19,032 nucleotides of DNA, taken from JBCBTD01 sp039818825. GTDB taxonomy: Bacteria > Pseudomonadota > Alphaproteobacteria > Geminicoccales > Geminicoccaceae. Shown here one piece after another: positions 1 to 7,019 of this stretch; positions within the stretch are counted from its first letter, which is position 1, and each line of letters begins with the position of its first letter. Under the pieces are notes generated by a model. That model did no database searches, was not told the origin of the DNA, and worked only from the letters and a program-made list of their open reading frames with translations. The stretch is from the NCBI GenBank assembly GCA_039818825.1, contig JBCBTD010000071.1:1-19032 (forward strand). Reading direction: 5' to 3'. A program made the position numbers and the translations under genes.

Positions 1-688
1 CCCGCACGGACGAGATCGTCGAACGTGCGGGCAAAGTGCGGCATGTCGGCCTCTCCAACATCCCGCCTGGTACGCTGCCCGCGCGCAGACCTTGGCCGAA
101 TGGCGTGGCTACGAGCCGGTGTCGGCGCTGCAGCTCGAATACTCGTTGGTCGAGCGGCAGATCGAGCATGAGTTCGTGCCGCTCGGCATCGCGCACGACA
201 TGGGCATCATGGTCTGGAGCCCGCTCGCCAGCGGCTTTCTGAGCGGAAAGTACCGAGCCCAGGATGGTGCTGCATCGGGCAGCGGTCGCCTGGAGGTCAT
301 GGCTGGCAGCACCAACCCCGCCTTCGCCAAGGCGACGGAGCGCAACTGGACCATCCTCTTGGCACTGGAAGAGGTGGCAGCCGCCGTCGGTCGGCCGATG
401 GCCGAAGTGGCACTGAGCTGGGTGGTCAACCGCCCGGGCGTAGCGTCGGTGATCGTCGGCGCCACCCGCAAGGACCAGCTGGAGGCCAACCTCCGGGCCC
501 TGGCCCTGGAGCTACCGGCCGACCTGACCGCCAAGCTCGACACGGTCTCGAAGCCGGGAACCACCTTCCCCTACAGCTTCTTCGACGGCGAGATCCAATC
601 CATGGTCCATGGTGGTGCCATGGTTGGTGGCAAGCCACCGAGCTACGCGCAGACGGTCGCGCCCAACGCCGCTGCGGCCGGCCGCTGA
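1..688 (+). CDS. Aldo/keto reductase, 3' part, with an apparent frameshift
   Basis: NAD(P)H-dependent aldo/keto reductase with a TIM-barrel fold, cut by the window edge so the N-terminal catalytic part is not visible. From base 3 one frame reads RTDEIVERAGKVRHVGLSNI, the usual strand before the mid-barrel Ser-Asn. The homologous continuation (PAWYAARAQTLAEW, then ALQLEYSLVERQIE, MVWSPLASGFLSGKY and VIVGATRKDQLEANL) lies in another frame from about base 62. One missing C in the run at 62-64 would join them (atc-ccc-gcc-tgg). Downstream the reading is intact to the TGA at 686-688. A caller that ignores the shift would report only about 92-688 from a TTG. The frameshift may be an assembly error or a real inactivation. 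The gene converges on the DUF2189 gene with a 6 bp gap. Family assignment is secure; substrate is unknown. Confidence 0.85.
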   Translation, partial: PHGRDRRTCGQSAACRPLQHPAWYAARAQTLAEWRGYEPVSALQLEYSLVERQIEHEFVPLGIAHDMGIMVWSPLASGFLSGKYRAQDGAASGSGRLEVMAGSTNPAFAKATERNWTILLALEEVAAAVGRPMAEVALSWVVNRPGVASVIVGATRKDQLEANLRALALELPADLTAKLDTVSKPGTTFPYSFFDGEIQSMVHGGAMVGGKPPSYAQTVAPNAAAAGR

Positions 689-694
689 GCCCGG

Positions 695-1486
695 TCAGGC
701 CACGACTTTGCGGTAGAGGTGCCAGGTCGCGTGGCCGAGCATCGGCAGGATGATCGCCAAGCCGAGGAACAGTGGTAGCGTGCCGACCACCAGGCCGGCG
801 GTGACGATCAGGCCCCAGAGCGCCATCGGCTTGGGGTTGGCGACGACCGCTTGGACCGAAGTTGCGGCGGCGGTCACCATGTCGACGTCGCGATCCAGGA
901 GCAGCGGAAACGACACGGCGCCAACGGCGAACGCCACAACGGCGAACAGACCGCCCAGGAGATTGCCGAAGACGATCATCGTCCAGCCTGCAGGCGTGGT
1001 GAAGACCGCCGAAAGGAAGGCGCCAAGGCCCTGCGGCGGCGTGCCCAAGGTGAGCTTCACCAAGAACGCTGCCACTGCCAACCAAGCGAAGAACAGGGCG
1101 GTCATGACGAGCCCAAGCGCCAGTACTGCACCCAGCCTGGGACGCTTGAACGCATCGAGCATGTGCCACCAGCGGGCGTCCAGCCCCAGTTCGCGGCGAC
1201 GGCTGAGCTCGTAGAAACCGAGGCCGGCAACCGGCCCGACGATCGCGAAGCCGGCAATCACCGGAAATACCATCGGCAACAGCGCGTAGTCGAACGTCAC
1301 CCGGACCAGGAACAGCCCGGCGATCGCGTACATGACCCCGAACAGCACGCCGTGGGTCGGCACGGCTCGGAAATCATCGATACCGGCCTTGAGCGCGTCG
1401 ATGACGTCCGCCGTGGAGATCTGCTTGATCCATGGCGGATTGGCTTCGTCCTTGGCCTCCACGGCCAACGAGTCCTGGCGCGGCAT
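695..1486 (-). CDS. DUF2189 family integral membrane protein
   Basis: 263-residue inner-membrane protein of the DUF2189 family, whose function is unknown; members are sometimes mislabelled as cytochrome oxidase subunits. Hydrophobic segments lie at about residues 44-66, 70-92, 118-142, 166-192 and 222-250. The family signature is clear: a conserved N-terminal WIKQIS-type segment, then SFPLLLDRDVDMVTAA near 192-207, and a C-terminal PMLGHATWHLYRKVV. I chose the ATG at 1486 because AGGGGGAGG stands 5 nt upstream. The frame stays open to 1564, but that extension is low-complexity and lies outside the family's conserved N-terminus. No heme or copper ligand set is visible. It is divergent from the serine hydrolase across 203 bp. 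Confidence 0.88.
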   Translation of the reverse strand: MPRQDSLAVEAKDEANPPWIKQISTADVIDALKAGIDDFRAVPTHGVLFGVMYAIAGLFLVRVTFDYALLPMVFPVIAGFAIVGPVAGLGFYELSRRRELGLDARWWHMLDAFKRPRLGAVLALGLVMTALFFAWLAVAAFLVKLTLGTPPQGLGAFLSAVFTTPAGWTMIVFGNLLGGLFAVVAFAVGAVSFPLLLDRDVDMVTAAATSVQAVVANPKPMALWGLIVTAGLVVGTLPLFLGLAIILPMLGHATWHLYRKVVA

Positions 1487-1491
1487 GGTCG

Positions 1492-1500
1492 CCTCCCCCT
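1492..1500 (-). promoter_or_regulatory. Ribosome binding site fixing the DUF2189 start
   Basis: On the minus strand AGGGGGAGG sits 5 nt before the ATG at 1486. This near-perfect Shine-Dalgarno selects that start over the longer frame to 1564. Confidence 0.75.
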
Positions 1501-1689
1501 GTGGCGTCAACGTGATGATAGCGCGATCCTTCACGGCCGTCGCCCCGGCAGCGGCCGGGCGCACGGTTTCGTGTCGCCTCGTGCGATCGCCTACACCGCG
1601 GTGTTACCGTTCCATAGGCCGGTAGCCCGAGGTACGACATCGACGAGGCGTCGAGCCGCAGGTTCGGCTCGCGTATTGGGGAGGTCGGG

Positions 1690-2823
1690 ATGGCGCGGTC
1701 GCTGCAGGCGGGTCTCGCTTTGGCGGTCACCCTCGTCGTCGGCCCGACTTGGACAGAGGCGAAGCCGATGCGGGACACCCCACTGACCACGGGCTGGTCT
1801 AGGGCGGAACCGAGCGACGTCGGCTTCGCTCGCGATCTCGGGCCGAGGCTGGACGCCGCTTTCGCTGCGGGACATCTGCCCAATCTGCATGCGGTGTTGG
1901 TGGCTCGGCATGGTCGGCTCGTGCTCGAACGCTATTTCCCGGGCGCTGACGAGCGCTGGGGTACGCCGCTTGGCGACGTCGTCTTCGGCCCGGGTGTGCT
2001 CCACGACGTGCGCTCCATCTCCAAGAGCATCGTTGGCCTGCTGTACGGGATCGCCCTCGCCGACGGGTCGGTACCCGCGGTCGATGCGCCGCTGTTGGAC
2101 CAGTTTCCGGAACAAGCTGACCTGGCTGCGGACCCGCAACGCCGGCGGATGACCGTCGAGCATGCGCTGACCATGACGCTCGGCACGGCGTGGGACGAGA
2201 GCGCACCCTACGCCGATGCTCGCAACAGCGAGATCGCCATGGAGCAGGCGCCCGACCGCTACCGCTTCGTCCTCGACCGACCGATGGTGAGCGAGCCCGG
2301 CACGCACTGGACCTACAACGGCGGCACGACGGCGCTGCTGGCGGACCTGGTGCGCCGTGGCACCGGCAGCCCGCTCCTGGGTTTCGCCAATGCGCGCCTG
2401 TTCCAGCCGCTCGGCATCGAACGGGTCGAGTGGGTGCTCGGCAGCGACGGCGACCCAGCTGCCGCCTCGGGCCTGCGGCTGCTGCCGCGCGACCTCCTGC
2501 GGCTCGGCCAGCTCGTCCTCGAAGATGGGCGCTGGGGCGGGCGCCAGATCGTTCCGGAGCCCTGGCTCGCCGCCTCGTTCGCCAACACCGTGTCGGCCGA
2601 AGACGGGCTCGAATACGGCTACCAATGGTGGCTCGGGCGCGGCCGGATCGATGGCCGTCGCTGGATCGCCGGGTTCGGCAATGGCGGCCAGCGGCTGGTC
2701 GTGATCCCAGAACTGGACCTGACGATCGTCGTGCTCGCCGGCAACTACAACCAGCCGGACGCTTGGCGGGTGCCGGTCCACGTCATCGGCGAGGTTCTGT
2801 TCCCTGCCCTGGTGGCGCCCTAG
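1690..2823 (+). CDS. Secreted serine hydrolase, beta-lactamase class C/esterase family
   Basis: 377-residue protein of the class C beta-lactamase/DD-peptidase/esterase fold (PF00144 type). Residues 1-24 look like a Sec signal peptide ending WTEA, so the enzyme is probably exported. The SxxK nucleophile motif is S109-I-S-K112 in VRSISKSIVG. The second-site tyrosine is Y209 in HWTYNGG, a variant of the textbook YxN seen in esterase or amide-hydrolase relatives. GFGNGGQ at about 328-334 replaces the third KTG-type box. The start is supported by GGGGAGG just upstream of the ATG at 1690. The motif variants point to an esterase, dimer hydrolase or peptidase rather than a true beta-lactamase; substrate is unknown. 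The last 41 bp overlap the end of the convergent sqdC. Confidence 0.88.
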   Translation: MARSLQAGLALAVTLVVGPTWTEAKPMRDTPLTTGWSRAEPSDVGFARDLGPRLDAAFAAGHLPNLHAVLVARHGRLVLERYFPGADERWGTPLGDVVFGPGVLHDVRSISKSIVGLLYGIALADGSVPAVDAPLLDQFPEQADLAADPQRRRMTVEHALTMTLGTAWDESAPYADARNSEIAMEQAPDRYRFVLDRPMVSEPGTHWTYNGGTTALLADLVRRGTGSPLLGFANARLFQPLGIERVEWVLGSDGDPAAASGLRLLPRDLLRLGQLVLEDGRWGGRQIVPEPWLAASFANTVSAEDGLEYGYQWWLGRGRIDGRRWIAGFGNGGQRLVVIPELDLTIVVLAGNYNQPDAWRVPVHVIGEVLFPALVAP

Positions 2824-3706
2824 CTTCGCCCTCCAGCCCGGCCACCAGCGCCTCCACGGTCGCCGCTACAGCCGGCCAACCGCTTGGCCGCCAACCCAGG
2901 TCCTGCAACTTGTCGGTCATCATCAGCCCTGCCGGGCCCGTGCTCGCCGGCGCCAGCGGCCCCCCTGCGAGCCGGCTCACGGCGCGGTGGGTGACGAAGA
3001 CGTCGGAACAATTGAAGGCTTCGCCGCCTACGGCCCCGACAGGCGCCGTCAGCAGCAGCCGGACGGCACGCGCCAGATCGGGACCGAACACCTCCGTACC
3101 ACCCCGCGGCGACAGCGCCACTCCACGACGGCAGGCGTCGACGACCTCCGCCCACTTCGATCGGCTGAACGGCGCGCGCAGACCGAAGACGCCGGTCGAG
3201 CGCAAGCTGCACCAGCCAAGTCCGGCCGCCTTGCCCCAGCCGCAAACGATCGCCTCGAGCGCGGCCTTGTGGGCACCGTAGAGCGTGTCCGGGCGCAGCG
3301 GGTGACGTTCGTCCAACGGTCGGCCAGCGAGCCGCGGACCATACACCGCGCGGGTGGAGAGCAGGACCACGCGGTCGACCTCGGCTGCCCGCGCTGCGTC
3401 GAACAGCGTCAGCGAACCCTGAAGATTGGCGCGAAGGAAGCCGTCGACATCGTCGCCCTCACCGCCCCGGTACCGACCCGGCACATGCGCGAAGGCTGCG
3501 TGGACGAGCGCGTCGGCTCGTTCCACCAGGGCACGGCTACTCGGGGCGTCGCCGAGCGCGCCCTCGACCCAAGTGACGTCCGCGCGCAACGAGGCGGGAT
3601 CGGCCGCGGAGCGTCGCCACGCGACTACCTCGTGGCCCTGCGCCGCGAGCTCGGCGACGACGAACGCGCCGACCACGCCGGTGGCACCAGTGACCGCGAC
3701 GCGCAT
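2783..3706 (-). CDS. sqdC: SqdC-like NAD-dependent epimerase/reductase, third gene of the sulfolipid operon
   Basis: 307-residue extended short-chain dehydrogenase/epimerase. The N-terminal Rossmann motif is GATGVVG (residues 7-13). The catalytic triad region has S117/T118 in VLLSTRAVYG and Y143xxxK147 in TLYGAHK. It starts 1 bp after the stop of the glycosyltransferase gene, so it is the last gene of a tight three-gene minus-strand operon behind sqdB. In Rhodobacter sphaeroides the sqdB-sqdD-sqdC order is known, and loss of sqdC causes build-up of sulfoquinovosyl-dihydroxyacetone, which suggests a late role in forming sulfoquinovosyl diacylglycerol. Naming it sqdC rests on position plus family, because Rossmann epimerases are too common for sequence motifs alone to decide. 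The 3' end overlaps the convergent hydrolase by 41 bp. Confidence 0.75.
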   Translation of the reverse strand: MRVAVTGATGVVGAFVVAELAAQGHEVVAWRRSAADPASLRADVTWVEGALGDAPSSRALVERADALVHAAFAHVPGRYRGGEGDDVDGFLRANLQGSLTLFDAARAAEVDRVVLLSTRAVYGPRLAGRPLDERHPLRPDTLYGAHKAALEAIVCGWGKAAGLGWCSLRSTGVFGLRAPFSRSKWAEVVDACRRGVALSPRGGTEVFGPDLARAVRLLLTAPVGAVGGEAFNCSDVFVTHRAVSRLAGGPLAPASTGPAGLMMTDKLQDLGWRPSGWPAVAATVEALVAGLEGEARAPPGQGTEPRR

Positions 3707-3707
3707 C

Positions 3708-4496
3708 TCAGACGGCCGGCAGCGCCTCGGGCGGCGCCTCGCCGTCGTACAGCCGCCACCAAAGGTCGATCAGCGGCCGGAGCCGGTCGCGCTTCGGATG
3801 GTCGGGCTGCCAAGGCTTCTCGTACTGGTAGTGGACGACCTTGATCGCCGGCCAATGCCAAAGCGCCGGCAGATTGAAGTAGACGTACTGAAGCGTGTTG
3901 CAGGTGTAGGGCAGCCCGTGCCAGTCGGCGAACCAGGTCTCGAGAAACGTCTGGTCGGTACGCCGCCACCAGGAGTGAGGTGTGTCCAGGTGCTGGAGCA
4001 TCGCCTCGAAGGTGGACTTCGAGGGCGCGGCAACGAACACGCCGGAATTCAGCCGGTGCATGTCGGCGAGCGACTCGTAGAGGTTCGGCGCCGCTGCGAA
4101 CTCAGGGTAGCCAAGCAGCTTGTCGATCGCCCGAACGACCACCGTGTCGGCGTCGAGAAAGACGATCCGTTCGAACTGGTCGAGCTCCCACAACCGCAGC
4201 TTGACGAAGTTGTCGAGCGGGTCGTGGAACGCCGGCTTCTCGCCCTTGGTGAAGGGAGCCGCGGCGTGTTGCGCTGGCCGGGCGTGGCGCTCGCGGAATG
4301 CGGCCGACAACGGTAGCGGCGCGACTTCCACGACCGTGCCGCCGGCACGCTCGACCGCATCGAGCCCAGGTATGCCGGGCTTCGCCAGGACCAGGAGCGG
4401 AGCGTCGGTGCCGGTGCGACGCAGCGAGCGGGCCAGGGCCACCGCACCCGTGGCGTAGTCCGGGCTCGTCACCAGCGTGGCGAACGCAGCCCTCAA
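3708..4496 (-). CDS. sqdD: SqdD-like family 8 glycosyltransferase, probable sulfoquinovose transferase
   Basis: GT8 (glycogenin-like) glycosyltransferase of about 262 residues. From the TTG at 4496 the protein begins MRAAFATLVTSPDYATGAVALARSLR, shown here in part, the classic GT8 opening. The metal- and nucleotide-binding DxD is D115-A-D117 in IVFLDADTVVV. NSGVFV, DQTFLETWF and HYQYEKPW follow, all usual GT8 boxes. The TTG overlaps the TGA of sqdB (TTGA), and no better start exists apart from an upstream ATG at 4580 inside sqdB, which would add 28 Arg-rich residues. The order sqdB-GT8-epimerase matches the R. sphaeroides operon, where SqdD is thought to use UDP-sulfoquinovose. Family is very secure; exact acceptor is inference. 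Confidence 0.85.
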   Translation of the reverse strand: MRAAFATLVTSPDYATGAVALARSLRRTGTDAPLLVLAKPGIPGLDAVERAGGTVVEVAPLPLSAAFRERHARPAQHAAAPFTKGEKPAFHDPLDNFVKLRLWELDQFERIVFLDADTVVVRAIDKLLGYPEFAAAPNLYESLADMHRLNSGVFVAAPSKSTFEAMLQHLDTPHSWWRRTDQTFLETWFADWHGLPYTCNTLQYVYFNLPALWHWPAIKVVHYQYEKPWQPDHPKRDRLRPLIDLWWRLYDGEAPPEALPAV

Positions 4497-5719
4497 TGGC
4501 CGGCGCCGACGACCTTCAGACTGGGTCGCTGCTCCTTCGCCAACTCTGCCGCGATCTCCTTGGTCCAGGCGGAAACGCATGGGATGTGGCGGGGATCGAC
4601 CCGCGATGCGTAGCGCCGGCTCACGTCGACGACTTCCTGCAGGAGCCCTTCGCTGAGGGTGGTCGGCGCAAGACCCAACGCCAAGAACTGCTCGTTGTCG
4701 ACGATGAGGTCGTTCTCTGCCGCCTCCTTGCGCGGATTGGTGACGTAGGCGACCTCGGCGCCGGTCATCCGAGCGACCAGCTCGGCGAGATCGCGGACGC
4801 GGTGGGTCTCGGTCATCTGATTGAAGATTTTGACCCGATCACCAGCGGCGGGCGGATTCTGGATGGCCAGCTCGATGCAGCGCACCGAGTCCTGGATGTG
4901 GATGAACGCCCGCGTCTGCCCGCCGGTGCCGTGGACCGTCAACGGGTAGCCGATCGCCGCCTGGATCAGCATCCGATTCAAGACCGTGCCGTAGTCGCCG
5001 TCGTAGTCGAACCGATTGACCAAGCGCTCGTCGAGCAAGGTTTCGCGGGTGTTGGTGCCCCAGACGATCCCCTGGTGCAGATCCGTGACCCGAATGCCGT
5101 CGTTCTTGGCGTAGAAGGCGAACAGGATCTGATCCAGACACTTGGTCATGTGGTAGACGCTGCCGGGATTGGCCGGGTACAGGATGGTCTGTTCCGCAAC
5201 CTCGCCGTTTGGCAGATCGATCTTGACGGGCAAGTAGCCTTCCGGGATCGGCGCCCCGATGGTCGAGTAGCCGTAGACCCCCATGGTCCCGAGATGCACC
5301 AGATGGGCGTCGACGCCGGTCTCGACCAGCGCGCACAACAAGTTGTGCGTCGCGCCGACGTTGCCGTCGACGGTGTAACGCTTGTGCTTCGCCGTCTTCA
5401 TCGAGTACGGCGCCGCCCGTTGCTCGGCGAGGTGAACGATGGCGTGGGGGCGGAAGTCAGTCAGCCACGACTTCAACTCGCCGTAGTCTTCGGCGAGGTC
5501 GATGCGTTCCAAGGGGATGTGGCGACCCGACACCTCCTCCCAGACGTCACGCCGCTCTTTGGGACTGGTGATCGGCGTCAGCGACTGGACGTCGAGTTCG
5601 CCGTCGATCTGTCGGCGGACCAGGCTGTCGACGATCACCACGTCGTGCCCCTGCGCCGAGAGGTGCAGCGCCGTCGGCCAGCCCACGAACCCGTCGCCAC
5701 CCAAAACCGCGATCCGCAT
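4493..5719 (-). CDS. sqdB: UDP-sulfoquinovose synthase SqdB
   Basis: 408-residue enzyme that makes UDP-sulfoquinovose from UDP-glucose and sulfite, the committed step to the sulfolipid SQDG. The N-terminus MRIAVLGGDGFVGWPTALHL closely matches plant and bacterial SQD1/SqdB, including the unusual GGDGxxGW nucleotide-binding loop. The family blocks follow: VDSLVRR, ESLTPI-like QSLTPI, LAEQRAAPYSM, HLGTMGVYG with T145, Y189xxxK193, NRMLIQAAIGYPLTVHGTGGQ in part, and FNQMTE. The start at 5719 is set by GGAGAG 5 nt upstream and by homology; the frame remains open to 5944 without resemblance to the family. It is the first gene of sqdBDC, and its stop overlaps the TTG of the next gene. Very confident. 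Confidence 0.95.
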   Translation of the reverse strand: MRIAVLGGDGFVGWPTALHLSAQGHDVVIVDSLVRRQIDGELDVQSLTPITSPKERRDVWEEVSGRHIPLERIDLAEDYGELKSWLTDFRPHAIVHLAEQRAAPYSMKTAKHKRYTVDGNVGATHNLLCALVETGVDAHLVHLGTMGVYGYSTIGAPIPEGYLPVKIDLPNGEVAEQTILYPANPGSVYHMTKCLDQILFAFYAKNDGIRVTDLHQGIVWGTNTRETLLDERLVNRFDYDGDYGTVLNRMLIQAAIGYPLTVHGTGGQTRAFIHIQDSVRCIELAIQNPPAAGDRVKIFNQMTETHRVRDLAELVARMTGAEVAYVTNPRKEAAENDLIVDNEQFLALGLAPTTLSEGLLQEVVDVSRRYASRVDPRHIPCVSAWTKEIAAELAKEQRPSLKVVGAGH

Positions 5720-6079
5720 CTCGACTCTCCAGAGCTCACATGTTCGTGCATTGCTGCAGTGCGGTCGTTTTGACAGCCGGCCAGGACGCTTGGCAAGCCA
5801 CCAGCGAGCCGACGCCGTGCGCAGCGATCTTGGCGCCAGCTTCGACGACTTCTGGTGGTCGTCTCTTGGTCGGCGCCGTGTTGGCGGCGCCTTGCCGAAC
5901 TGGCCAAGCGGGAGTGTTCGGCTCTTGACCGCCCCGCTTGGCATCGACGCGCTGGCGAACGGAGCGCCGCTGGCCGGATACCACCGACCGGAAAGGACGG
6001 TCCGCCCGCCGACGCCGCGGCGAGGGATGCTCGAGGCGTAGCGCGGTCGTCGCGGCGACCGCGAGGGCCAACGCTCACC
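5720..6079. other. Intergenic leader between cytochrome b561 and sqdB
   Basis: 360 bp with no gene I can support. Open frames exist on both strands but are Arg- or Ala-rich shadows without recognisable motifs. The stretch should hold the sqdBDC promoter. A CTGTCA hexamer on the minus strand at 5771-5776 resembles one half of a PhoB box, but I see no second well-matched half 11 bp away. No clear sigma-70 promoter or terminator stands out. Confidence 0.5.
5725..5730 (-). promoter_or_regulatory. Ribosome binding site of sqdB
   Basis: GGAGAG on the minus strand, 5 nt upstream of the sqdB ATG at 5719, excludes the 75-codon in-frame extension. Confidence 0.7.
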
Positions 6080-6652
6080 TCAGGGCAGCGCGATCCGCGC
6101 CATCACGCCGTCCTTGAGCACCCGCCAGTGACGCAACGCTGCAGCGATGTGCAGAAGTGCAAGGGCTGCGATGGCGACGCCGACGATGCCGTGCAACCAG
6201 AAGAGCGTCTCCGACAACGGTTCGTTTTTGCCGATGATGCCGGGCAGCACCATGTCGAAGAACTGGACCGGGAAGCCCCCGGCGGCCGTTGCCGCCCAGC
6301 CGAGCACCGGCATCACGATCAACAGCCCGTAGAAGGCCAGGTGGGTCGCCCGCGCCATCGCCGCGACCGCCGGCGAGAGCGTGCGAGGCGGCTGCGGCGC
6401 GCCGAACACCAAGCGCAATGCGAGACGGACGAGCATGAGACCGAGCACCAAAACGCCAGTCGTCTTGTGATATTTGTAGATCGCGTCGGTGACGCCCGCA
6501 CCAAAGCTGTCCCGTAGCCCTTGGAAGCCGTAGGCCCACAGTATCGCACCGCCGGCGAGCGCGCCGAGGACCAGGACCGCGATCAGCCAGTGCAGGAGCC
6601 TCTGGGCCAAAACGTAGCGCTCGCCACCACGTGTCGTCGCCGCATCATTCAT
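6080..6652 (-). CDS. Cytochrome b561 family protein (di-heme membrane electron carrier)
   Basis: 190-residue four-helix membrane cytochrome of the bacterial b561/nickel-hydrogenase b-subunit-like family, likely oxidising ubiquinol or passing electrons within the inner membrane. Heme-ligand candidates are H21 (RLLHWLIA), H62 (YHKTTGVLV), H154 (LHGIVGV) and H168 (LLHIAAAL), in the helix 1/2/4 pattern of E. coli CybB. H104 (RATHLAFYG) is also present. Helices lie at about 20-42, 63-82, 100-122 and 152-174. The ATG at 6652 is chosen because AGGAGG stands 5 nt upstream; the open frame upstream to 6931 encodes Arg-rich sequence with no b561 similarity. It lies upstream of sqdB on the same strand but 360 bp away, so it is probably a separate unit. 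Confidence 0.9.
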   Translation of the reverse strand: MNDAATTRGGERYVLAQRLLHWLIAVLVLGALAGGAILWAYGFQGLRDSFGAGVTDAIYKYHKTTGVLVLGLMLVRLALRLVFGAPQPPRTLSPAVAAMARATHLAFYGLLIVMPVLGWAATAAGGFPVQFFDMVLPGIIGKNEPLSETLFWLHGIVGVAIAALALLHIAAALRHWRVLKDGVMARIALP

Positions 6653-7019
6653 GCTGGCCTCCTGTGGCATGGCCCCACCCGTTGGGCTCGTATCGTGATC
6701 GACGGAAAAAGCCAGCGGCCCGTCCATGGCTGTGGCCGCCTTCCTCGCGTCGCCGATCGCGGTCGAGACCAACGTCGCCCCCAAGCGCGTTCGTCTCGAG
6801 CCCGATACCAATCCTGCCCGGCGCAAGTCAGGCGCAACTGGCCGCGCTCGCCGTCCCAACGATAATCTCGCGACGCACCGACGATCAGCGCTACCGCGTG
6901 CCCACGATTCTAACGGTCCGTGATACGCCACCCTGCTGTTGCGGATGGCAGCAACTGGTCTTGGACGGTCGGTTCGCTTCTGCTACCCGCGGGCGGCAAT
7001 CCAGACGAGAGAGACGCCG
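6653..7019. other. Divergent intergenic region, cytochrome b561 / methyltransferase
   Basis: 367 bp between two divergent genes. It must carry both promoters. The open frames here give Arg-, Pro- and Ser-rich translations without any family motif, so I call no gene. No strong palindrome or -35/-10 pair is evident. Confidence 0.4.
6658..6663 (-). promoter_or_regulatory. Ribosome binding site of the cytochrome b561 gene
   Basis: A perfect AGGAGG on the minus strand, 5 nt from the ATG at 6652. It decides the start against two earlier in-frame ATGs, including one at 6670. Confidence 0.8.

Noticed and set aside
1487..1689. Regulatory palindrome in the DUF2189/hydrolase divergent region
   Set aside because: Only very short repeats such as CGGT-GTT-ACCG are present, no better than chance.
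851..1786. Long plus-strand open frame opposite the DUF2189 gene
   Set aside because: It is an Arg/His/Gln-rich translation with no family motif, lying antisense to a well-supported membrane protein; a GC-rich shadow.
1690..2823. Antibiotic-resistance beta-lactamase
   Set aside because: The SxxK serine is present, but the second and third motifs (YNG, GNGG) are those of esterase-like relatives, so a resistance role is not supported.
5770..5775. TTGACA -35-like hexamer on the plus strand
   Set aside because: No -10 at 16-18 bp and no plus-strand gene downstream to serve.
5720..5944. 75-codon N-terminal extension of sqdB
   Set aside because: The Rossmann start MRIAVLGGDG has its own ribosome site, and the extension matches no SqdB N-terminus.
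6653..6931. 93-codon extension of the cytochrome b561 gene
   Set aside because: A perfect AGGAGG stands 5 nt before the ATG at 6652; upstream residues are Arg-rich and unrelated to b561.
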